Shown in pieces: positions 1-7,417 of a stretch of DNA of 64,000 nt; positions within the stretch are counted from its first letter, which is position 1, and each line of letters begins with the position of its first letter. Position numbers and translations under genes: made by a program. The notes below the pieces were generated by a model that made no database searches, was not told the DNA's origin, and saw nothing but the letters and a program-made list of their open reading frames with translations. The DNA comes from Candidatus Thorarchaeota archaeon (GTDB lineage: Archaea > Asgardarchaeota > Thorarchaeia > Thorarchaeales > Thorarchaeaceae), in contig CP070761.1 of the NCBI GenBank assembly GCA_020348985.1, positions 1,317,647-1,381,646 on the forward strand. Direction: 5' to 3'.

Positions 1-2
1 AA

Positions 3-62
3 GTGGCCAAGGTTCAGTCGACCGAGGCTCTAGCAAATGCATACCTGTACAAAAGAAGGTAG
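3..62 (+). CDS. 3' end of an unidentified short ORF
   Basis: The frame is open from the window edge and ends in a double stop (TAG then TAA) at 60-65. The visible C-terminus is about 19 residues and ends in STEALANAYLYKRR. The start lies outside the window. I do not recognise a family. A second short basic ORF just downstream ends in a similar way (STRAIADAYFRN), which is the main reason to treat both as possibly coding. Confidence is low because so little of the sequence is visible. Confidence 0.25.
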   Translation: MAKVQSTEALANAYLYKRR

Positions 63-80
63 TAACGGAGGTGCATAAAA

Positions 81-176
81 CTGGCAATTGCAAAGAACAA
101 GAAGATAAAGCGACGCAATGCCAACCGTAGAGAAATCTCTACGAGGGCCATTGCTGACGCTTATTTCCGAAATTGA
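81..176 (+). CDS. Possible 31-residue basic peptide
   Basis: A good ribosome-binding sequence, GGAGGTG, lies at 67-73. The only in-frame start at suitable distance is a non-standard CTG at 81. The product would be very basic in its first half (Lys/Arg/Asn-rich) and end in STRAIADAYFRN, similar to the C-terminus of the ORF cut by the window edge. It could be a small nucleic-acid-binding or ribosome-associated protein, or the relic of a duplicated gene. No family was recognised, and the unusual start makes the call weak. Confidence 0.2.
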   Translation: MAIAKNKKIKRRNANRREISTRAIADAYFRN

Positions 177-192
177 TCATAGGTAGATCAGG

Positions 193-321
193 ATGGCTAA
201 CATAGGCACAATGATTTCAGAGAACCTTGCCAATCAAAGGAGCCCTGAGCAAGGCAAGAATCATCAAGTTTTCTTCGACAAGTGTGCTCGTGTTGGCGAC
301 AATATGAGCACACCCTTCTGA
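193..321 (+). CDS. Possible 42-residue hypothetical protein
   Basis: An ATG-started frame encodes a hydrophilic 42-residue product beginning MANIGTMISENLANQ. No domain is recognised and no strong ribosome-binding site is visible. It follows the two short ORFs at the window start on the same strand and converges with the opposite-strand ORF ending at 325. It may be spurious. Confidence 0.2.
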   Translation: MANIGTMISENLANQRSPEQGKNHQVFFDKCARVGDNMSTPF

Positions 322-324
322 CAT

Positions 325-618
325 CTACACAGAGCTTGTTTTCGTCAAGGTGTCAACCTTGATTCTCATTCTTGTCTTCGTAACGCCTGGTGCTAGAGGG
401 GTCAACAACAGTTGACTTAATTCTGCTTGGGAGAGAAAAAGCATACGAGATTTGCTGGAAGACTTTTCCAAAGGCATAGAACCTAACTTCATTCTGTAGT
501 TCATCTCGGGCCTATTCTTGGGAAGAACTGTAAGGACGAATATCTGGATCAGTGCTCCGAAGTGATTGGCAACAGGCATCCTCACACCCACTGTCTTGAT
601 TGCAATCTCATACCTCAT
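325..618 (-). CDS. Hypothetical protein, 97 aa
   Basis: This 97-residue ATG-started ORF alternates polar and hydrophobic residues (IQIFVLTVLP, TRMRIKVDTL) in a way that suggests a small beta-rich soluble fold. There is no signal peptide or membrane segment, and I do not recognise a family. It stands alone, converging with short ORFs on its 3' side and facing the intergenic region before the ClC gene. It may be a real lineage-specific gene; codon use alone cannot settle it by eye. Confidence 0.4.
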   Translation of the reverse strand: MRYEIAIKTVGVRMPVANHFGALIQIFVLTVLPKNRPEMNYRMKLGSMPLEKSSSKSRMLFLSQAELSQLLLTPLAPGVTKTRMRIKVDTLTKTSSV

Positions 619-1059
619 GGGCTACTAGAGTGAGAGAAAATGAAACTGGGACATCCAAGTACATGATTAGAACTGCTGCCTAGTTTAGCCACCTTCACAT
701 TGACCAGAGTTATTATGATTAACATACCCGGATTCAAATCACTAATGGAATATACAAAATATCAAACGAATAATGAAAAACCTTAAGTTGCGCTTGAGCA
801 GCGCACTTCAGAGTCAAGGGCAGAGATGAAGACAAAGCCCAAATCTGGACCAAGAGGCCAAAGAATCACTGAAGACATTTACGTCTTACTCAACAGTTCT
901 TTCCGATAGCTGTGTTCTTTACATCAAACATTAACAGCGGAGGAATTTCATGAATCCAAGGTACAATAATGCTGATTGTTTCTTAAGCCGCGATTCATGA
1001 GAAGGCCTGATTGCTTGTCCAGTCTCGTGAATTCATAGTTTCCGAGAGGCAGATTACAC
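619..1059. other. Intergenic region upstream of the ClC gene
   Basis: About 440 bases without a convincing gene. It is A/T-rich around 700-790, where archaeal promoter elements for the downstream channel gene would be expected, but no single TATA box stands out. ORFs here on either strand look like chance frames or shadows. No repeat or RNA gene was seen. Confidence 0.5.
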
Positions 1060-2862
1060 ATGTTGGAGAAAGAAGTGAGAAACCAAAGAATAAGATTGTA
1101 CACGCTAGCAGCGTTGGTCGGAGTAATATCTGGTGTGACAGCCATTGCTTTCAGAGGACTCATTTTGGTTGTGAGCCTAGTTTTCGTATCTCTGCCTGTG
1201 TATCTTGGATCCTGGGGGTGGCTTATCGCGCCAGCTATTGGTGGACTTCTAGTGTCAATAATTGTGAAACGATTCGCACACGAGGCAAAGGGACATGGGG
1301 TTCCCGAACTCATCGATGCCTATGCACTTCGTGGAGGAATGATACGGGCCAGGGTTCCTCTTTTGAAGAGTCTAGCCTCAGCCATCTGCATAGGATCTGG
1401 TGGATCCTGTGGACGGGAGGGGCCCATAGCACAGATTGGTGGTGGTGCGGGCTCTGCTCTAGCCAGTTTCCTTGGACTTAATCGCAGGATGACAAAGACA
1501 CTTCTTGTATGCGGAACAGCGTCAGGGATTGCAGCAACCTTCAACGCCCCACTAGGAGGAGCCCTCTTTGGGATTGAAATTGTGGCTGGAGGAATCGCAG
1601 GGTTCCCTATAGTTCCTATAATCTTGTCCTCCGTGATCGCAACTGCACTGGCCGATGCCGTTCTTGGTACACAGCCATCATTTCAGGCGCCTTTGTTCTA
1701 TCTTGACAATTACATGGAGCTGGCATTCTATTTGACATTGGGCCTGATTCTTGGGATAATGAGTGTTCTTTGGTCACGGGGTTTCTACCAAATAGAAGAT
1801 ATATTGGAGAGAATGAAGGGCTCGAAACATGCGCTCACTGCTTTTGGTGGACTTCTGGTTGGCGCATTGGCACTGTTGGCTCTCAACATTGAGGCCGCAT
1901 TCGGATACACAGGGGTCATGAAACCAGGAGAACCATACTTCCCAGCTATCATGGGGGTAGGGTATGCCTTTGTGGATGCCACTTTGCTTGGACTGGTCGG
2001 AGTCAGTGTTCTTGTTATGTTTGGTCTACTGAAGTTCTTTGCCACATCAATCACTCTAGGCTCTGGAGGGTCTGGAGGCGTCTTCGCGCCGACACTCTTC
2101 ATAGGTGCGGCATTTGGAGGAGCGTTTGGTCTTGTCATAAACATTGCATTCCCAGAAATCGTTTCTCAGCCAATGGCTTATGCCTTGGTGGGTATGGCAG
2201 CTCTGTTTGCAGGTTCGGGCAGGGCTCCAATAACATGCATCGTGATGCTCATGGAAATGACAAACGACTACTCACTGATACTTCCACTCATGGCTGCAGT
2301 CTCTATGTCGTATCTTGTTTCTTCTTCAATTGAGGTTGAGAGTATCTACACTTTGAAACTGGCTCGTAGAGGCATCGACATCAAACGAAGTCAATACGTG
2401 GGGGCTTTGAGGGAAGTGAAGGCATCTCAAGTGATGACTGCTAGCCCCACAATTCTGAAACCTGACATGACAGTTCCGCAAGTTCTGAGAATAGTGGATG
2501 ATACCCATCATACCAAGTTTCCTGTAGTAGATTCTGACAACAAGATAGTTGGCACATTGATCACAGAGAACTTATTCGGTGGGCCTGAGGGAGGCTGCCC
2601 GGAGTGTCTAGTGCGGGACTTGATGAACGTAGAGGTTCTGATAGTCAGTTCTGAAGCTACAATGGACAGCGTTCTACACGGGATGCTAGAACGAGACGAA
2701 GGGCATGCTGTTGTGGTCGATCCTTTGAAACCAGAGAGGATGATAGGTTTTCTGACGAAGGCCGATGTTCTCAGTGCCTATGAGCTAGCCATTCTAAGGC
2801 TGAGGGAGGACGGAGAAGATGTTCATGAGATTGATCCACTGGACATGATTGCTTTCAGATAG
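1060..2862 (+). CDS. ClC-type chloride channel/antiporter with C-terminal CBS pair
   Basis: This is a 600-residue membrane protein of the ClC voltage-gated chloride channel/H+-Cl- antiporter family. The selectivity motif GSGGSCGREGP is at residues 112-122 and includes the gating glutamate (E120). A second family motif, GSGGSGGVFAPTLFIGAAFGG in outline, follows near residue 335, and AGSGRAPIT lies near 387. About ten hydrophobic helices precede a soluble tail from about residue 450 holding two CBS motifs (for example VMTASPTILKPDMTVPQVLR). CBS pairs in this family usually sense adenine nucleotides. The ATG start gives a complete N-terminal helix. Intact gating Glu suggests a gated channel or exchanger; which of the two cannot be decided here. 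It stands alone in the window. Confidence 0.93.
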   Translation: MLEKEVRNQRIRLYTLAALVGVISGVTAIAFRGLILVVSLVFVSLPVYLGSWGWLIAPAIGGLLVSIIVKRFAHEAKGHGVPELIDAYALRGGMIRARVPLLKSLASAICIGSGGSCGREGPIAQIGGGAGSALASFLGLNRRMTKTLLVCGTASGIAATFNAPLGGALFGIEIVAGGIAGFPIVPIILSSVIATALADAVLGTQPSFQAPLFYLDNYMELAFYLTLGLILGIMSVLWSRGFYQIEDILERMKGSKHALTAFGGLLVGALALLALNIEAAFGYTGVMKPGEPYFPAIMGVGYAFVDATLLGLVGVSVLVMFGLLKFFATSITLGSGGSGGVFAPTLFIGAAFGGAFGLVINIAFPEIVSQPMAYALVGMAALFAGSGRAPITCIVMLMEMTNDYSLILPLMAAVSMSYLVSSSIEVESIYTLKLARRGIDIKRSQYVGALREVKASQVMTASPTILKPDMTVPQVLRIVDDTHHTKFPVVDSDNKIVGTLITENLFGGPEGGCPECLVRDLMNVEVLIVSSEATMDSVLHGMLERDEGHAVVVDPLKPERMIGFLTKADVLSAYELAILRLREDGEDVHEIDPLDMIAFR

Positions 2863-2980
2863 ATCTCCTGACGAAGACTAGGAAAGTGGGTTCTGGTGGG
2901 AGTCTGAATGATTACTGGTGTTGCATCTGCATCCATGACCAGATTCAATAGCGTATCCGAGTTAACCATAGTGAACCAGA

Positions 2981-3214
2981 TTGCAGGTATTGGCATATGT
3001 ACACACTGACAAAAAGGATTCTAGATGGAAACCCCGGAACTACAATCATGTAAAGGGACTGATTTCCAGCTATTTGGTCAATGTCGATTCTTCAGAGAGG
3101 ACCGGAGAGGTGTTTTTCTTCGATACGAGAGAGAACCTCGATGCCTTCAAAAACTCCAAACTGGGGAAGAGCATTGGAAAAGCTTTGGAGCTTGTTCAGC
3201 TCGAATTCGAGTGA
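2981..3214 (+). CDS. Small ABM/YdhR-like ferredoxin-fold protein
   Basis: A 77-residue product whose core (VKGLISSYLVN, then GEVFFFDTRENLDAF) resembles the small antibiotic-biosynthesis-monooxygenase/YdhR-type alpha-beta barrel proteins, which usually dimerise. The only start seen is TTG at 2981 because an in-frame stop precedes it. A different frame from ATG 2908 runs into this region and stops at 3009, so a frameshift or a second short ORF is possible. Function is unknown. The match rests on a remembered family pattern, not an alignment. Confidence 0.5.
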   Translation: MQVLAYVHTDKKDSRWKPRNYNHVKGLISSYLVNVDSSERTGEVFFFDTRENLDAFKNSKLGKSIGKALELVQLEFE

Positions 3215-3280
3215 TTGGTATTTTTGCGAAACTGAGAACCCACTATGGGCTAGTTACTACGGATGGAAGTTTTAGTCTGT

Positions 3281-3745
3281 CTACACTCTTTCAAGCTCAG
3301 CCAGTGCAGACTTGAGATCTTCTTCGTCAAGCTCATCCTTGGTTGGCGCAGTTGGTTCTACTGCTAGGAATTTGTTGAGCTCATCAGCTAGCTGCACGCC
3401 CTGCTTCTTCATGACAAGTCGGATGAGACCGATGTTTACCTCAGGACCGGAAACGACACAGAGGACTCCCTTTCCACAGGCTGATGCGAAGATCTTACCT
3501 TCCGAAAACTCTGATGTGACAATCTCAAGTTCACCGATCTGAAGGTTCTTCCCCTGCTCTTCACTCGCACAGAAGACCGCGCTTGCGATTGCACCTATGG
3601 AATCCACGTCCACGGGGTAGTATGAGAGCTTGCTCACGTTGGCAATTGTAAGTCCGGTTTTGTCAACCAGTATGACCTTTGAGATTCCCTTGTCTTGACG
3701 GATTATCTCTGTTAGGATTCTGTCGAAAGCTTTTGGATCGCTCAT
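3281..3745 (-). CDS. Roadblock/LC7 domain protein (second of pair)
   Basis: A 154-residue roadblock/LC7 fold protein. The pattern ISKVILVDKTGLTIANVSK, followed by a helix (IGAIASAVFCASEE) and a paired-strand segment (LEIVTSEFSEGKIFASA), is typical. These domains dimerise and act as platforms or GAPs for Ras-like GTPases; in bacteria MglB is the model. The start at 3745 is chosen because GAGGTGG sits 5 bases upstream; a start 9 bases earlier is possible. The C-terminal 25 residues are acidic. It follows another roadblock gene by about 10 bases, so the two are probably one transcript and may form a heterodimer. Asgard genomes are known for many copies of this family. Confidence 0.85.
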   Translation of the reverse strand: MSDPKAFDRILTEIIRQDKGISKVILVDKTGLTIANVSKLSYYPVDVDSIGAIASAVFCASEEQGKNLQIGELEIVTSEFSEGKIFASACGKGVLCVVSGPEVNIGLIRLVMKKQGVQLADELNKFLAVEPTAPTKDELDEEDLKSALAELERV

Positions 3746-3755
3746 TGATTCCACC

Positions 3756-4100
3756 TCATTTCTTGAGGACCACCAGTATTAGTCCTTCACCTGGTTCAGG
3801 TGCGATGTTAATCTCGCCCTTTTCAGTGTCGAGAGTAAGGAACGAGAGCTTGCCCTCGTCTAGTTCGTCGACAGCATCAAGGGCTTTGCCTACAAGCGAC
3901 GTTATGATTGCAGCGACGTTCTCGGTTGTATCTGGGTCCAAGTCACTGCTCAGAGGTAGTCCTTCCATGGTAGTGACAACCACGCCACGGACGCCCTCCT
4001 GGGATTTTAGCTGTGCAATGACTGTATCAAGTTTCTCTTGACTTATCAATATCTGGAAGCCCCACTGCATCAATTGTGCATTTCGTAGTCTGTACCCCAA
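3756..4100 (-). CDS. Roadblock/LC7 domain protein (first of pair)
   Basis: A roadblock/LC7 protein of at most 114 residues. The core reads EGVRGVVVTTMEGLPLSSD, then a helix (ENVAAIITSLVGKALDAVD) and ending strands with INIAPEPGEGLILVVLKK. The annotated TTG start at 4100 is uncertain; an ATG ten codons in (MQWGFQ) is an alternative. It leads a two-gene transcript with the roadblock gene ending at 3281. A TATA-like TTATATC on this strand (about 4161-4168) is flanked by copies of TTGCGCA, including a perfect 12-bp palindrome, so expression is probably regulated. The partner GTPase is not in the window. Confidence 0.82.
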   Translation of the reverse strand: MGYRLRNAQLMQWGFQILISQEKLDTVIAQLKSQEGVRGVVVTTMEGLPLSSDLDPDTTENVAAIITSLVGKALDAVDELDEGKLSFLTLDTEKGEINIAPEPGEGLILVVLKK

Positions 4101-4148
4101 TCTTGGGTATTTCAGACTTGTGGTTACGTGTACCGTCTTGAGTGCGTG

Positions 4149-4187
4149 TTTTGCGCAAAATGATATAACCTTGTATTACTTTGCGCA
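4149..4187. promoter_or_regulatory. Promoter/operator of the roadblock gene pair
   Basis: The perfect palindrome TTTTGCGCAAAA lies at 4149-4160 and a further TTGCGCA at 4181-4187. Between them, on the minus strand, is the TATA-like GGTTATATCA that would drive the roadblock pair. The layout suits a dimeric repressor covering the TATA box. The regulator is unknown. Confidence 0.5.
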
Positions 4188-4195
4188 CTACTTCC

Positions 4196-4234
4196 GAAAT
4201 AAAAAGATGTGACGAGGCTTGCTGTCCTCGTCAC
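4196..4234 (-). terminator. Hairpin plus T-run terminator after the vWA gene
   Basis: On the minus strand, eight bases after the stop of the vWA gene, the stem GTGACGAGG pairs perfectly with CCTCGTCAC (9 bp, positions 4209-4217 and 4226-4234, 8-base loop). It is followed by ATCTTTTTATTT. This looks like a classic intrinsic terminator, which is less common in archaea, where T-runs alone often suffice. Confidence 0.65.
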
Positions 4235-4242
4235 CTAAACCT

Positions 4243-5814
4243 CTAATCCTCCTCCTCTTCGAAGAGTTCCTTGGAAGCTTTTCTCATTTGTTTGAGCTGA
4301 GCAGTAGACATCTGATCTGCCATTGCTGAAGGTGCACCCGCTGACGCAGCCATCTCCATCTCTTCGAGCCGCTCCATACTCTCCTCTTCTGAGGCAAGAA
4401 CTTCGTCAGCCCTGTCAAGAGATTTTGCTACTGGCTTAGGAGCGCCTTTTGCTGTCTTCTTGAGCGCAGCTCTAAAACTAGAGATTCGTTCCTTGCCCTT
4501 CTTTGTGTCACCACGAAGCGATTCTTCACCCGCCTTTTGAGCGACAAATGTGGCGCCAACGGTTGGGTCAAGTGTTTCTACAATCTCTTCTTCCTTCTTC
4601 GCCACCTTGAGCTTCTTTGTCACCGCTCTGACTCGTCGAGCTCCTTCTGCATCTGTGTACTCGACTTGAACTTGGATGGGAACTTCAGGGGTTTCAATCT
4701 TGCCGTCTGGCTCGACCTCGAAGTAGAGTTCGTGGTCTTCACCAACTACGCCAATCCTTCCTTCGGCCTTCTCTTTGAGCTCCTCAACAACCGCTCTTGA
4801 TACACCAGATGCATCCTTGACTTTCATTCCAGGCGGGGTGACCAATCGGACCTCCACATCACGTCCAAGCAGACTTGCACCAGCCAGCTCTGACAGACTT
4901 CTATCAAGCTCGTTGGGCTGGACATAGTACATCTGCCCACCGGTTGCCTCTGGCAATAGACCTAGAGTCCTTAGCTCCATGCCTGACCCAGAAGCGATTC
5001 CAACGACATCAAGCGAAGTACCAATCTTGCGGTACATGCCACCCATCTTCTCGTAGTATTCATTGGCGGGCGTCACCTGATATCCTTCAAGAGCTCCGAT
5101 TCCTTCATTGGCAAGACCGTCGGTGAGTAATACAACTCTGTCTACATTTCTGTGCTTGGCAACCACATAGCCCATGGCTACTGCCGGTCCAAGTGCAGTT
5201 CCACCTTGATCTCGAAGTGCCTGAACGTGCTTCTTCAGCTTTGCAGCGTTGGGTCCAACGTTGACCATCTTTACTCTGTCCAAGAGCTTCTTGGTGGCAT
5301 CCAAGATTTGGTCCAGACTCGGATAGGTCTCGCGAGGAAGCTCGAATCCCTCTCCTGTTTCCATGTTCCGTGCGACTACTCCGCTTTCAAACTCGATAAG
5401 TCCGAATAGCGTATCAGGCGAATTCGCAGCCAGACTATCGATTGATGTGCTGAGGCTTCTCTTGACGGCCGCCAGATTGGCTCCTGCCATCGAGCCAGAA
5501 ACATCAATTAGAGCAAGAAATGCTCTTCCTGCCGCAGATTCTATACCCGTAGTCTCATCTATGGTCTCAGGTGGGGGAGTGATTTCAAAATCGGCCTCGT
5601 CTCCAGCCACAACAACCTCACCTTCGATTACATTGAGGGTGCCACAGAAAGTGCAATTGAAATGCTTGCCGACTTTGGGGTCTTCCTTTATCTCTTCTAC
5701 ACTGAGGAGAAAGCCATTGCATTTGTGGCATGCTATAGGCTTGCCCACAATCTTTGTCGTTTCGCGCGCAAGATCTCCAAATTCAACACGCACGACATAT
5801 GGTATATCGCTCAT
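4243..5814 (-). CDS. Zinc-ribbon + vWA protein with Sec23/24-like layout
   Basis: A 523-residue protein if it starts at MSDIPYVV (5814). In-frame starts at 5859 and 5889 are possible; the 5859 ATG has GAGGA upstream. A treble-clef-type zinc ribbon comes first (CHKC, then CTFCGTLN, cysteines at about 29, 32, 54 and 57). A von Willebrand A domain follows, with an intact metal site DVSGS (about 104-108), GLIEFES and ATGGQMYYV. A beta-rich segment and an acidic helical tail (about 430 onward) complete it. Zinc ribbon, then vWA trunk, then beta-sandwich, then helical region is the order seen in eukaryotic Sec23/Sec24, though those have a degenerate metal site. Sec23/24-like domains have been reported in Asgard genomes. 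A general vWA scaffold is the alternative. It has its own terminator. Confidence 0.72.
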   Translation of the reverse strand: MSDIPYVVRVEFGDLARETTKIVGKPIACHKCNGFLLSVEEIKEDPKVGKHFNCTFCGTLNVIEGEVVVAGDEADFEITPPPETIDETTGIESAAGRAFLALIDVSGSMAGANLAAVKRSLSTSIDSLAANSPDTLFGLIEFESGVVARNMETGEGFELPRETYPSLDQILDATKKLLDRVKMVNVGPNAAKLKKHVQALRDQGGTALGPAVAMGYVVAKHRNVDRVVLLTDGLANEGIGALEGYQVTPANEYYEKMGGMYRKIGTSLDVVGIASGSGMELRTLGLLPEATGGQMYYVQPNELDRSLSELAGASLLGRDVEVRLVTPPGMKVKDASGVSRAVVEELKEKAEGRIGVVGEDHELYFEVEPDGKIETPEVPIQVQVEYTDAEGARRVRAVTKKLKVAKKEEEIVETLDPTVGATFVAQKAGEESLRGDTKKGKERISSFRAALKKTAKGAPKPVAKSLDRADEVLASEEESMERLEEMEMAASAGAPSAMADQMSTAQLKQMRKASKELFEEEED

Positions 5815-6186
5815 GACTCGTTTCGACTCTGGAAACGCATCAGAGCTGGTTCTCAGCATTTGGATCAATCCTCGAGTTGTGAGCGACACTCAACTACAAG
5901 AGCTTTCCGTGTCTCAGCCTCCTTCTCCGGATTCGCCACAGTCTTTGCACAAGCGGGGTCATCATCCCGCAATCCAGATTCATCACTGAAACTAGAGAGG
6001 TCACCATGCATGCCAAAGGAGCAGGGACTCCAATGGAGTGATTCATCTCTAAGTAGTGGATTGGAATTGGTACTTCCGTGCATACTATATTGGTATTGGG
6101 AGAAAGGATGACTGGGCGGCTGATTGGAATCTCGTTGCGGAATTGTGTTCTTTACAAATCACAATTGTGGGTGTGGGGTACACATC
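5815..6186. other. Intergenic region between the vWA and OB-fold genes
   Basis: About 370 bases with no clear gene. A minus-strand frame at 5865-6083 (72 codons, Cys-poor and hydrophilic) overlaps the possible upstream starts of the vWA gene. It could be a small leader gene, but nothing else supports it. No tRNA or long repeat was seen. Confidence 0.4.
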
Positions 6187-6549
6187 TTAAGGCCACAGCC
6201 ATACAGTGTCGAAGAAGGTCACGTTCCGGAGGTAGCTCTCTGAAGTCACCGTTCCTCTCACCACAACAATAGAATACAACCATGAAAATGTCAATCTCTC
6301 ATCAGAGAACATTAGACTGCCTGTTCCATCTGACAAGGTGGCAATGTAAGTACCACCCATCTGCTCCTGAAGGACTTGAGTAATGTTTCCTTTGACTGTG
6401 ACAGCAGTACCAATTGCAATAGTTCCATCGTTGATGTCGGAGATACTGGTTAGCTGGCCGATGCCATCATGCCACGCGACTACTGCTGCCGCCGAAACAA
6501 TTGAGACTAGCGAAAGAAGTGATACTACAAGTAGAATCCGTCTCCTCAA
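6187..6549 (-). CDS. Predicted secreted OB-fold protein
   Basis: A 120-residue protein with a cleavable-looking N-terminal signal (MRRRILLVVSLLSLVSIV followed by SAAAVVA). The mature part resembles an OB-fold: IAIGTAVTVKGNITQV, YIATLSDGTGSLMFSDE and IVVVRGTV are the usual strand pattern. The start is TTG at 6549, supported by GAGGAGGAT six bases upstream. The ligand is unknown; OB-folds outside the membrane may bind small molecules, metals or oligosaccharides. It is transcribed toward the vWA gene but 370 bases separate them, so co-transcription is doubtful. Confidence 0.65.
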   Translation of the reverse strand: MRRRILLVVSLLSLVSIVSAAAVVAWHDGIGQLTSISDINDGTIAIGTAVTVKGNITQVLQEQMGGTYIATLSDGTGSLMFSDERLTFSWLYSIVVVRGTVTSESYLRNVTFFDTVWLWP

Positions 6550-6789
6550 GCCAATCCTCCTCTGAACAACAATGCTCCTTGATTGTGTTAAGGTTTGTGA
6601 CAGTATAGGTTCTGTACTCGTAAACTGGTTGTTCAGAGCTTCTGTTCAGTTGAACTCTATGTCACAACATAGGCAATAATGACCTCTCCAGAAGGTATAC
6701 GGCCTCCTCGCCATTTGCGGTTTTAAGTAAATCGCATTCGGAGCGGTTCATCTAATCAAAAAGAATAAACCGATTGTCACAACGCGTAA

Positions 6790-6798
6790 GATTTAAAC
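6790..6798 (+). promoter_or_regulatory. TATA box of the third roadblock gene
   Basis: GATTTAAAC at 6790-6798 is a good archaeal TATA box about 50 bases before the ATG at 6848, with GGAGAG nearer the start. Confidence 0.5.
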
Positions 6799-6847
6799 TG
6801 GAGAGCAGTCTGAGCAACTAAGAGAGCCTGTAAGGAGAGTTGTTGGA

Positions 6848-7216
6848 ATGGTTGACAAGGCCAAGATTGAGAGTATTGTTGCAGATACGATGGCAGCAAA
6901 TGCTGACATTGAAGGGGTTGTTGTCTGTGATTCAAAGGCCAAGGTGATCTTTGGGCACACTGTGATGGCAGGTGTTAAGCACTCAGAAGTTGCGGATTTG
7001 GCAGTCAAGATTGCCACCAACTCCTCTGGGCTAGCTGGAAAGCTTGACAAGGGTGGACTTAACGAGGTCAGCATCGCTTCAGAGAAAGGCTTCATAATTG
7101 TACTCGGCGATGTGAAGATGGTTCTTGCAGGCATAGCAGGGGAGGGCGCTAGAGAATCTCTAGGGCTACTGAGAATGGCCCTCAGGCGTGCCCTCAGAGC
7201 GATGGTCGCTGACTAG
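6848..7216 (+). CDS. Roadblock/LC7 domain protein
   Basis: A 122-residue protein and the third roadblock/LC7 member within 4 kb. It opens with a helix (KIESIVADTMAA), then DIEGVVVCDSKAKVIFGHTV, a helix around VADLAVKIATNSSG, paired strands (NEVSIASEKGFIIVLGDVKMVLAGI) and a C-terminal helix rich in Arg. Its sequence is distant from the two neighbours at 3281-4100, so it is not a recent duplicate. It is the only one on the plus strand and has its own TATA box. The likely role is a dimeric scaffold for Ras-like GTPases at a membrane; no GTPase gene of that type is visible here. Confidence 0.78.
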   Translation: MVDKAKIESIVADTMAANADIEGVVVCDSKAKVIFGHTVMAGVKHSEVADLAVKIATNSSGLAGKLDKGGLNEVSIASEKGFIIVLGDVKMVLAGIAGEGARESLGLLRMALRRALRAMVAD

Positions 7217-7417
7217 AATCAAAGCGCGCTGTTAGGGGTATCTTTTTCTGTGCATATAGTGTAGACCGCGCAACCGTGAGATGTATATCCAGATATACTG
7301 GCAGTATTACGGGTGTGTTACCAACCGCTAAGATGGGATATATTCCCTTGATAATCGGGGTAGACACGCCAAAAGGCATGCGAAAACGACACTCATAACA
7401 CCGGAAGGGAACGGATC

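Noticed and set aside
2908..3214. A single frameshifted gene joining ATG 2908 to the ABM-like ORF
   Set aside because: The peptide from the upstream frame does not resemble the missing N-terminus of the family, so two unrelated frames are more likely.
5865..6083. A 72-codon minus-strand frame upstream of the vWA gene
   Set aside because: It overlaps possible starts of the vWA gene, has no recognisable fold or ribosome-binding site, and reads as chance sequence.
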